Source of the DNA: Coprinellus micaceus
Taxonomy: Eukaryota; Basidiomycota; Agaricomycetes; Agaricales; Psathyrellaceae
Length of the DNA stretch: 64,000 nt
Assembly (NCBI GenBank): GCA_951394405.1
Contig: OX596346.1
Coordinates: 1,860,001-1,924,000, forward strand
Direction of reading: 5' to 3'
Positions 55,583 through 64,000 of the stretch are shown one piece after another. Each line of letters begins with the position of its first letter. Positions within the stretch are counted from its first letter, which is position 1. Both the position numbers and the translations under genes were made by a program. The notes below the pieces were generated by a model, which saw nothing but the letters and a program-made list of their open reading frames with translations, was not told where the DNA came from and did no database searches.

Positions 55583-57484
55583 TTAAAATGGGGAATCGGC
55601 TTGAGGGCCCCAAAGGGGAGTGCCGAAAGTCGCCCGTCTCCAAGAAGGCTCCGCTGGAGGATGACTCCGCCTCCCCGCGACCGTCAGGCCATACTGGTCT
55701 ATATACCCACCAATGGTGATATTGACATTGTGTGTTTTCTTCCAGCGCTTTAAGAGGGTGCGTATCGCGTAAATGTTGGCGCAGTCTGACTCCCCAAGGT
55801 TTTCCACTCTGAAGCGCTGAAGCGGAATCAACTTTTTAACCCCTGGTTGCTCGATAGAGTCAGCTTCATATTCCGTCGAACTAGCAGATGTAATTCGACA
55901 CGCACCCGAGACGCGAGCGATGTCGCTGCCATAAACGCGTCTGAGGAAAAAGTCCTCCATACCTTCCCGTGAGAAGTAGGCGTAGCCAAACTCAACATCA
56001 CAGAGAAGGGGGCACGGCACCTGGTCCACCGTGACCTGCATGCCAGATGTTCCCGTGTCGGTTAGCGTTGACATTGACCTTGTCGAGGGATGAGACAGGC
56101 CGCGCAGGAACCGGTCGCATATTGTGGTGTCTGTGGTCCCTTGTGCCGCCAAGGTTCTACCCCCAGCTACAGCGCCTGAGGCCATGGATCCCAAACATTT
56201 CAACCTTCGCAGGCGCGGCATAGCAACCACGGCCTGAAGCAACTCCCCAGTGTCTACGCTATCAACCAAGCATTCAAAGGTTGACATTCGGCTATGGCTG
56301 CCGCTGGCAACCCAACGAGCAACTGATGCCGGGTCGAAGCAAGCTGACCACTCCAACCTGTAAGAGAAACACTCCAACCTGTAAGAGAAACACTCCAATG
56401 CAGGGCAAGTGAGAAGGCGGAGGAGATCAGGGATATTACCAGCAGAGGGTTCAGGTCCATGGAACATGAGACCCATTCTCCGGAGATTGCCGTGCTCGAG
56501 GGGGATCATCGACTTCCGGTCTCGTGCAGGTGTGCTGTCCTCGGTTTCCAGGGCGTGCTCACCAACACGACATTGAAAAATGGTCAGATTTGGTGCACCC
56601 GCTAAGAACCTGAGCGTAGTGGGGGACGAAAGGACGACACCGCTGAGGCTGTCCGCGATCACCAGCTCGGTGAGGTTGGGGTTGGTGGTTGAGACGAGGG
56701 ACGATAAGATAGTACTCGGAGGGCGTTCCGCAATTGCCCACGTAATTTTCTTGAGCGATGGGCTTCGGAAGAATGTCGCAGTGTGGAGTTTGCTCCCCTC
56801 TGGAGGTGCCCCCATGAGTGTGAGACTCTCCAGTGTTTGAAAGGTTTGAAGGGGATGGCAGAAATTGGCGAAAAGGTCGGGATCGTAGTGGTAGGAGAGC
56901 AAGAGCTCTACGACACGCGGGACTTCGGAAGTGAGGAAGTCCAGGGTGCGCAGTTCGTCGGTTTCTTCATCTTTGACTCCAGGCCCAGTCAATTGCGCCC
57001 TAGTTCCGACGGCGAGGGTGAGCGGCACATTGGCTGAGTGCTCGAGATGGTAGTCGACCTGGCGTGGATTTCCAAGCAATAGAATCACGTCGCTTTCAAG
57101 GAGGAGGGGGATAAATGACCAAAGGCAGGGGCCACTGAGTGCAGCTGAGCGCCAAGAATGGCAGACTTCAGTTACCTCGATGGGGGGCCCAGCCAATAAC
57201 TTGTCGGACGACCGTTGCACCCAGACAGTGTCGGGGAGTATGAACGAGGCTCCCTGGCGTGAAAATTGGAATACTAATGCGAGGATTTCGAGTGGAAGTA
57301 TGTCGTTGCAAGCATCCGCCGGAGGATGGCGCATGGTGGTCGAATGTAAGACGTGGTCTCTGGAGGACATTTCGCCGTTATTCTGCTGACAAGTTGTGGC
57401 GGGAGTCGATGGGTGGGATGGGTAGGTGGTGGTTGGTGCGGTTGTGTGTGTCGTTGAGGATGCAGAAAGGGCAAGCATTCTCAC
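55583..57484 (-). CDS. F-box/LRR-like protein B
   Basis: A single open frame of 633 codons from 57484; an internal ATG after the low-complexity Thr/Ser start may be the real one. The F-box-like part is around residues 55-125 (LPLEILALVFQFS, VTEVCHSWRSAALSGPCLW). LRR-like repeats follow (LTELVIADS, LRRMGLMFHG, LRRLKCLG). Layout and motifs such as the WSA-FDPA-V-RW block match gene A, so the two are tandem paralogues. An in-frame 21-bp tandem duplication (56350-56391) repeats the segment LECFSYR. The probable role is an SCF ubiquitin-ligase substrate receptor; the target is unknown. Confidence 0.8.
   Translation of the reverse strand: MRMLALSASSTTHTTAPTTTYPSHPSTPATTCQQNNGEMSSRDHVLHSTTMRHPPADACNDILPLEILALVFQFSRQGASFILPDTVWVQRSSDKLLAGPPIEVTEVCHSWRSAALSGPCLWSFIPLLLESDVILLLGNPRQVDYHLEHSANVPLTLAVGTRAQLTGPGVKDEETDELRTLDFLTSEVPRVVELLLSYHYDPDLFANFCHPLQTFQTLESLTLMGAPPEGSKLHTATFFRSPSLKKITWAIAERPPSTILSSLVSTTNPNLTELVIADSLSGVVLSSPTTLRFLAGAPNLTIFQCRVGEHALETEDSTPARDRKSMIPLEHGNLRRMGLMFHGPEPSAGNIPDLLRLLTCPALECFSYRLECFSYRLEWSACFDPASVARWVASGSHSRMSTFECLVDSVDTGELLQAVVAMPRLRRLKCLGSMASGAVAGGRTLAAQGTTDTTICDRFLRGLSHPSTRSMSTLTDTGTSGMQVTVDQVPCPLLCDVEFGYAYFSREGMEDFFLRRVYGSDIARVSGACRITSASSTEYEADSIEQPGVKKLIPLQRFRVENLGESDCANIYAIRTLLKRWKKTHNVNITIGGYIDQYGLTVAGRRSHPPAEPSWRRATFGTPLWGPQADSPF
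56350..56391. repeat. Perfect 21-bp tandem duplication within F-box gene B
   Basis: Two identical 21-bp units lie back to back in the coding region and add seven residues without changing the frame. Gene A has a single unit at the equivalent place (TGFVFKMDWSA region). Confidence 0.9.
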
Positions 57485-58047
57485 CTATGAGGTTTCTGCC
57501 AGTGGGGTGTTGGGCGTGGCGTGGCAAGCCCGAGACCTCTTCGACTTAAAACGGACAGAGAAAGAAGGGGCCAGGGGCTCCTCGGCGACCTGTTGTAGAA
57601 GGGCCCTGGAATGACATCGGTCGAATGGATTACCTCACTCCGAAATAGCACGAGTGGGAACCTGCGTGTCGAACTTGTAGGCATCTTAAGCACCACTTGT
57701 AGGCGTCTTAAGCATAACTTGTAGTCACTTGATGATTTGGGGCTGCCACGATGCCTGGTAGTCATTCCAGGCTATCAGGACCCCAACGCGGAGACAGTAG
57801 TTGAGAAGCATTTGAAGAAACGAGAGGTATAGCTGGCATGAAGTCGAAGGAGAGCTTGGTATCACAACACGCCTTCGTCGTTACGAGGAAGGCAGGAACG
57901 TTTCGCATGAACTATTGGTCGCAATCCTAGACTAAACCCAAACGGTGATTTCTCAGTTGCCGGTGGTACAAAGCGGTACTGCGCCGAAGCTGACTCTTCT
58001 TTGAAGCAAGTCTAGCGGACATGAGGCGCGTTGGCGGAATTGGTAAT
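57485..58047. other. Intergenic region between F-box genes B and C
   Basis: Contains a local direct repeat (AACTTGTAGGCATCTTAAGCA / CACTTGTAGGCGTCTTAAGCA) at about 57674-57716. No gene recognised. Confidence 0.5.
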
Positions 58048-59502
58048 TTATGTTGATAGTCGGCGGCACTTCGAATGGAGATTCTCCAAAGGAGCAATTG
58101 CAGGGTCACTGGGATGAGTTCGGTGAGCAAAGAAACAGGTGGTCTTGGGGATACTCACAGTTATTATTCGCGGATCATGGGAATCCAACGGGTGCAGCAA
58201 GGGTTTCCCGCCCTCACCTGTCAAAAGAGCTCCTCTGAGGCCAAAGCGGATCTGCCACCCATCCAGATAGCAAGCGTCGGCGTCAGGGCAAAACAGATGG
58301 AGATCATGGACTCGTATTTCATGGTTGTAGGAGGATTGGTGGATTTGATCGAGTATGCGGATGAGGGTATGAGAAGACACGTACGGCGGCGGAGGTTGAA
58401 TAGGGGCCAGCTGGTTGGGAGTCTTGATGCATATGTATCGAAGGGTAGTTGGAATAAAGGGTGGTAGTGTCCGACCTATCACGTCTGCGTCTGGCTGCTG
58501 GAGGAGAGTGAGAACTCTCAGGCGTTTGCACTCAGCGACAAGGACATTGAGATGACTCGTCTGGGTAGAGGCTTGAAGAATTTGGAGTTTGTGTCCATGA
58601 GCGTGGAAGAATTGGAGAGAAGTCCTCGAAAGAGGTCCCTGAACGTGTACACCCTGGATTGACAGGAGCTGCATTGGGCTTTTACTAAAAAGGGCAAGCA
58701 AAGGCTCCCAGGACGACGGAAAGTTAGGGACTATGAGGCCTGGCGACGTTGGAGGGATTTCGGTGAGGGACAAGTATTGCAAAGCCGCGAAAGTGACACT
58801 GGGAGGGTCGGCAAGGGCCTCTGGGTTGCTGGGGAGGTCTCGGACGCATTGGAGGCGCAAGGCCTCCAATGTATGGCAATGTCGTGCAAGCGTGATCAGG
58901 TTGCGGAAAGTGGGGGGTTCACTGCTCCCGCTAAAATCGAGCCTTCGAATAGTTGCCCCATTGCAGTTCGTCAGGCCCAGTAACACTTCGCGGGGTAGGT
59001 GTCGGAGTTGGTGGGAGTGACGGTTATTGTCGCATAAAAGTGCTTGAAGCCTGGGGGTCTGGCGAAGGAGCGCCTGTACATCCTGAGGCCTATAGTACCC
59101 AGTGATTCGGAGGTCGACTCGGATTGTCTTCTGGCCCAATCGCTGGCCAACGGGTCCTGAGAGAAGCTGAACCATACTTTCCAGGTCCTGCTGGTTTCGG
59201 ACGATTACGTGCGTGGCTTGAAGCTCCCTAACCAGGGCACGAAGTATCGAGCAAACCCCGGAGACTGCCCTCTGGTTGCTCGCAATGGCAACGTCGATCT
59301 CTGGGTCGTCCTCGTCTTCACAAAAGATGCAAAGGGGACCCTGGACTTTGTGCATGGCGCAGGGGTTCCCACCGGGGCATACGAGATATTTGACAATCTT
59401 CATCCAAATCTCCACTGGAAGAACGTGAACGCCCTCATGAGGAGTGTCATCTCTGCGCCAAAACCTTTTCCACCTCCGTACAACCTGTCGAAAGGTGGGC
59501 AT
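58048..59502 (-). CDS. F-box/LRR-like protein C
   Basis: A frame of 484 codons. After a basic N-terminus (RRWKRFWRRDD) comes an F-box-like segment LPVEIWMKIVKYLVCPG around residues 28-45. Leu-rich repeats follow (LEALRLQCV, LQYLSLTEIP, MQLLSIQGVHV, LQILQAST, LRVLTLLQQ). A good donor (ACT/GTGAGT) near 58156 suggests the coding region leaves the frame there through an intron to a short last exon, so the printed C-terminus is uncertain. It is more diverged from A and B than those are from each other. Confidence 0.7.
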   Translation of the reverse strand: MPTFRQVVRRWKRFWRRDDTPHEGVHVLPVEIWMKIVKYLVCPGGNPCAMHKVQGPLCIFCEDEDDPEIDVAIASNQRAVSGVCSILRALVRELQATHVIVRNQQDLESMVQLLSGPVGQRLGQKTIRVDLRITGYYRPQDVQALLRQTPRLQALLCDNNRHSHQLRHLPREVLLGLTNCNGATIRRLDFSGSSEPPTFRNLITLARHCHTLEALRLQCVRDLPSNPEALADPPSVTFAALQYLSLTEIPPTSPGLIVPNFPSSWEPLLALFSKSPMQLLSIQGVHVQGPLSRTSLQFFHAHGHKLQILQASTQTSHLNVLVAECKRLRVLTLLQQPDADVIGRTLPPFIPTTLRYICIKTPNQLAPIQPPPPYVSSHTLIRILDQIHQSSYNHEIRVHDLHLFCPDADACYLDGWQIRFGLRGALLTGEGGKPLLHPLDSHDPRIITVSIPKTTCFFAHRTHPSDPAIAPLENLHSKCRRLST

Positions 59503-62500
59503 TCCAGTGGCGATCGTCTCAGTGAAGTGGGGCGTGTGGGTTCTCGATTGCTTGGTATGATGGCAGGCGTGAATCCTGTCTGAGGGGTGTTTCTCTGCCT
59601 GATCTGGCCAGGGGGCATATAGTGCTACCCGGTCACAAGCGGCTGGTCTAGCAACTGAGTTGTGGGAGGAGGAGAACTGCGGCGTCAGAGAAGTCCCCTA
59701 GCGATGCCCACGGTACGTACTCACGGGGTATTACCTTGGGATTCCAGTAGAGGGTTTGACCTTCTTTGGCTGCCCCCCATTCTTTAACTCGAAGGGGGTA
59801 ATTCGAGCCACATACGATCGCAGGCACGGGATCCATTTGCCGGCTCTCCGGAGCCAGCAGCGTGTGGTCGATGATTGGTGTTTGGGAGGATTTGGCCCTG
59901 TCCTACTAAAGGACTTTCTAAATCGAGTTCCGCGTCAGTGCTCTCCGTCTTTGGCGCACGCAGGACCCTAATGCAGTGTATGAGGGACTACTTACCGAGC
60001 TTCGAGCCTTCCAGGTTCTTGGCATCCATGCAAAGGACTTCTTCCGCCCGTTCCTAGGGGCGGGGGACAATGTCAGTACCCACAATTGTTGTTGACACCA
60101 CAAGTAGGTACTCCCAACTCTCGAGCCATGACTCTGAAACTGACTTTGACCCGCCGGGTGGGTCCGGGGACGTACACTCGGGAAGAGGATGAAACATACT
60201 TCCACTGGAGGGGATGTGTCCGCTATGCAGATTGCACCGCCCTTTTGTGGAGTAACTCAACCGTTTACGATCCTGTTCTGAAGTGCTGCAACGTCAGAAA
60301 TGGGAGGACTCACCGCAACAAGCTTGTGAAACGCGTATGCCGACCTATGAGGCAGGTCAAGCATGGAGATGTCTGCATGGCGTCGCCGCAACACGACCCT
60401 CGCGCCCAAAATCGATAGCGATAGCAACATGAAGGATTGTCAATAAATTGGTGCTAGATTCGTTGAAAGGCGTCAAGCACCGGTGTTGAGGGGGAATAAC
60501 TAGAGGCAACGTTCGTCAGGATGTCGAGATATAATGTAGGGCTGTACTAATAGTAAGATGAGTAAGTTTGTCCGCAAAGCGAGAGCTGGCTAACTGGGCA
60601 CCTGGTAGAATTGACATAGGGTAACCCGATGAGCTCCTGGTATGCGTAGCCAGCCAGGATCGCAACCCTGTGAACAAGGTCAGTCACAGTGTCAACGATG
60701 AACGCTGGGTACGAGGGGATCCCGTCGCGAGGACCCTCGCCCCTGAAGGGGTGCGGCATACCGAGTACTAACACCCTCGAATATCGTCACGGCGTGATGA
60801 GCGTTCGACGCCACGATTGGCCTATGCGCCCCATCCCTTGCATCCTGTTGACACCAGCGAGGTTGAGTCTGTCACAGTTGAGGAAGATGGGGGGACGGCG
60901 TCTTCGCTGCGTCGCGTTGCCGATGCGTTGGGTGGAGGGAGATATCTAGGCGCTGAGGGGCTTAAAGTTCCATTGAGGAACATCGAAGGCGACGAGCGTC
61001 AATGTGAGCGACATTTCCAAAATGTTTCTGGCATAAACCTTTCTCAAATCGCATCAGCGGGACAACAATATCCTGGTGGTGGTGGTAGTGGGGAGGCTCT
61101 AAGCTGGTGGGTCGCTCATCTAGCCACACCCACCCAAGAAAGTGACGGTGTCTCAACGAGATGCCGAAGATAAGGTGCTATAGCCCGAAAAAAAGCGCTA
61201 TCCTCCGTGTTGGCGGCTATTGCATAGCTGGAACTGATATGTGTTTCAAGTTGTGGCATAGAAAATATGGGGGCATAGGGAGACTGAATGTAGAGTGAAA
61301 GGAGGAAAGGATTATGTTACGTTGAATCAGGCAGAATGGGGAAAAGGACAGAAGAAGTGCTGGCGTGATGTTCAAGGGTGGGGCCTTCCAAGAACAAATC
61401 CGCCAAGAGGGTTGGAAAGACTTGTCGCGACGACCACACCTGGCGCCAACTGTTTTGGGCGATGGACATCACGGGACTTGCGGGTGGGAGCGACAGGCAA
61501 AGGGCCTTCAGCACATGATAGAAGGAGCAAAAAGAAGGATTGACGAGCTTCGAGGGGGCCGTCCGAGATGGCCAGAGCTTCTTTCGATGGTCAGGCGACT
61601 GCCTGCATGGCAGGTGGAGCGACCGGAGTGTCCCCCTGCGAAGAGACTCTCTGAAATGTAGCTCGCCAACGAAGTTTTCGGGATATGCACTATCAAGTAT
61701 TCAAGCTGGGAGATTGACCCACCAGCGATAATGTTCCGGTTCCGCCCCATCCAGTCAGTGCGCTGACGCCTTCCACAATAGCCTTTTGCTCCGCCCATGC
61801 GAGGCTCTCGTAATACGCTCGCGTGTTCAGACTATACCAGATACTCTCAGTGGGCTCCAAAAGACGGATGTGAAAAAGGGGTTGGGGTACAATCCGAAAC
61901 GTACCTCCAGATCACCGAGGTCACGTAGACTGCGATGGACAATCTGTGTTAGCTCTGGTGGTGACCTGGCATTGAGAAACGCACTGTGAGTCGTGGAGTA
62001 GAAGAACGTTGCACTTTGGCCACTAAACATGAGCTCGAATGTCAAGCCTGGCAGACAAACGTACTCACAAAACATAGGTAGCCGGCCGAATGAAGTACTG
62101 GAGACCCTTCCAGCATCAGTGGGGGCGAGTTGAAGTTCACGTCATTGACTCTCACCAGCAAGACAGCCAACAAAGTGAACCCGCTGGTACGGGTGAGTAC
62201 TGAGTACAGACAGCAGGAGACATCGACCACGCACCATGTACCGAGAAGTTGTCGAACGGCGATTGTAACGAATTTATCGATGAACCTTCGGAGACTGAAA
62301 TGAGGCCCATTATATTGGTAAGGGCGGGGAAATTCCATGGATGTCCGTAGAACCCACCAGTTACGCTCGATGCGTTTGCCCTTCATGAGGAGCACGAGAG
62401 TGGTGATCGAAGTCACTTCACAAACAAAGATGGCCGATGATTGAACTGCGACTGCCGTGCGCTAATAACCAAATGATTAGGATACATTTCGCAAGCCCCA

Positions 62501-63317
62501 GGCTTCTGCGAGTGTCCGGTACATACCATGGTAGAGTTTGAACCACTATAAAAGAAATCGTACGTTCGGGGTTCTTCGATAATCCTAGGCCACATTGTCA
62601 GCGGGTGGGAGTGGCTGGGAGTCCTGAGATGAGAAAGGTATAGCCCACATCTTCACAACGACGACTGTCACAGTTTAAAAACCATTGCTCAGCAACACTA
62701 AACCAGAGAAATTTCAGGGAGGGATGCGCTTACATGTTCCAGTGCCTGGGATTCACGATGTCGTAAGACTGTGCTCGAAGAGAGGAGGCGCGAGCGACGT
62801 ACCCATCGCAAAAATAGAAGTAACACCCTGCAAGCAAGGCGCTGAGCATCAACTCACGTAACACGAGACAGGTAGTGGAAGAAACATACCGACGACGCAA
62901 TGGCTGTTCGATAAACCCACGAATATTTCCTTGATATCGACGAGACTTAAAGATGGAGTGAGTATGCCTAATTCCGGACCCCTGAACTTGAGCCCGCTAC
63001 TCACAACGCCATGTTCGAACACAGCAGAACCTATAGGCTCCCAGGCATGAGCAAATAACAACGGGGGACAGTGATCATTACCCACATTTGTGCGATAAAC
63101 GCTGCTCCATACTGAGGAATAGGGTGGGATTAGGATTTTTGATTCTCGAGGATTGTGGCGGAACTATTACTCACCACTGTTAAACAGCTAGCCTGATTGT
63201 ACAAGGAGTCAGTGCATGCAACCAAGGGCAGAAGATCGGCCTACGGGCGTGGTGCTGAAAGGAGGAAACCATTGGGATGAAGCTAGAAAACCGGAGAACT
63301 GAATACGTGGCTTACAA
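59503..63317. other. Region with weak exon fragments only
   Basis: A minus-strand stretch at about 59648-59910 reads as plausible protein (DHTLLAPESRQMDPVPAIV and ending near LGDFSDAAVLLLPQ), probably one exon of an unassigned gene. A minus-strand stretch at 61827-62420 has hydrophobic pieces and the sequence FFYSTTHSAFLNAR, reminiscent of the end of fungal DUF6534 membrane proteins, but no intact exon chain could be joined. Frames on the plus strand (60086-60418, 60817-61173) are unassigned. Confidence 0.3.
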
Positions 63318-63892
63318 GAACAAGTTGCTGCTGCCAAGGGGCGTCGCAACTTTGGCATCCCCGTCGGAAGAGGCTTGCTTTATCAGATGAGAAAAGCAGA
63401 TGGACACGAATACGACCTGAAGAGTGGCGAACACACTTCCATCCCAATTAAAATCTGCTTCGGCGAATCGAAGAAGTGTGAGTACGCACAGGAGCAGAGA
63501 AACACCGATTTCTATCAAAACCTTGTCCCGATTGAAGATTCTCTGACGCAGGTAGGAGCCAAAGAAAACCTAGTCGTCAGGTTCAGTCTGCCTTGCAAGG
63601 GCTTGAAGGACCAGTAGAGGTGGCGTACCAGACTAACGACATAACAACTGTTATCGGGATGCAAATTCGCGGGGGGACTGGTCAGCTTCGGTTGATTGTC
63701 GAGAGTCTTAACGACTTACAAGCCGTTTACAGCAATGACGGTGGCGAGAGTTGGGGTCCAGCCCTCGGTGAGTGCCCGGGTGAATACACCTTTGTCGACG
63801 ATGCTAGAAGCCGTGACAGACGGCTGCACTGCTTCCATAGGTGCGAAGGACGTGGTTTAACGGCGGGCGTGACCAGAAAGGGTGAGGTGTGA
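63318..63892 (+). CDS. Hypothetical protein, 3' exons
   Basis: Two exons (63318-63551 and 63632-63892) join in phase 0 across a GT-AG intron of 80 nt. The product contains KADGHEYDLKSGEHTSIPI, then IGMQIRGGTGQLRLIVESL and AVYSNDGGESWGPAL, and ends at a TGA at 63890-63892. The pattern resembles a small beta-rich protein, but I do not recognise it. The 5' part was not found. The reverse strand also gives a hydrophobic frame, so the strand assignment is tentative. Confidence 0.3.
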
Positions 63893-64000
63893 TTTTGTGC
63901 GGGCTATGGGGAACAGAGATATTGAGAGCTAGAGGGGTACACCCCGACTTTCGAATCAGGTTTTGGTTCAGAAGATGGCCTGGGAGATTTCGTTCAAATG

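Noticed and set aside
58023..58060. tRNA-like stretch (GGCGCGTTGGCGGAATTGGTAA)
   Set aside because: No matching acceptor stem, anticodon arm or T-arm sequence follows.
61827..62416. DUF6534-like membrane protein on the minus strand
   Set aside because: Only a short stretch resembles the family, and the intron phases needed to join the pieces do not agree.

Overview
The window looks like nuclear DNA of a filamentous basidiomycete, most likely an Agaricomycete. Nearly all introns are short (about 35-75 nt, GT-AG). A TET/JBP-type dioxygenase sits beside a KDZ transposase, F-box/LRR-like genes are clustered, and transposons are abundant. I cannot name the genus from sequence alone.

Layout. 1-713 is the 3' part of a pseudokinase-like gene (copy K1). 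714-7400 is mostly non-coding and holds one decayed Ser/Thr-rich membrane-protein gene. From about 7.9 kb to 17.28 kb, resuming at 34.25-34.93 kb, runs the left arm of a large inverted segmental duplication; its partner is about 44.04-51.77 kb on the opposite strand. The arms carry paired pseudokinase copies (K2 with K6, K3 with K5). The left arm has taken four DNA-transposon insertions absent from the right arm, so the right arm supplies the empty sites: a 979-bp Tc1-like element, a 2.1-kb TIR element, a 421-bp MITE with an 8-bp duplication, and a 17-kb composite element. The right arm has its own 1-kb TTTAAAC-rich TIR element.

The composite element (17280-34251) is the main discovery candidate. 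It has about 131-bp terminal inverted repeats and carries five genes: a conserved accessory protein, a small acidic protein, an intact TET/JBP-type 2-oxoglutarate/Fe(II) dioxygenase, a small basic coiled-coil protein, and a decayed CxC1-type KDZ transposase. A full-length Ty1/Copia retrotransposon with apparently identical LTRs and a TTCCT target duplication has inserted recently into the accessory gene.

Between the arms (35.3-42.2 kb) is an island of ordinary genes: ISD11/LYRM4, RCF1 (HIG1 domain) and URM1, then intact pseudokinase copy K4. From 53.0 to 59.5 kb are three minus-strand F-box/LRR-like genes, one frameshifted. 59.5-64.0 kb holds only weakly supported exon fragments.

The six K genes share one four-exon design. 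All lack recognisable HRD and DFG motifs but keep APE, the D-x-Y-x-x-G-C motif and the C-lobe arginine, so they look like an expanding pseudokinase family. Two of the core genes act in linked sulfur chemistry: Isd11 with the Nfs1 desulfurase, and Urm1 as a downstream sulfur carrier.
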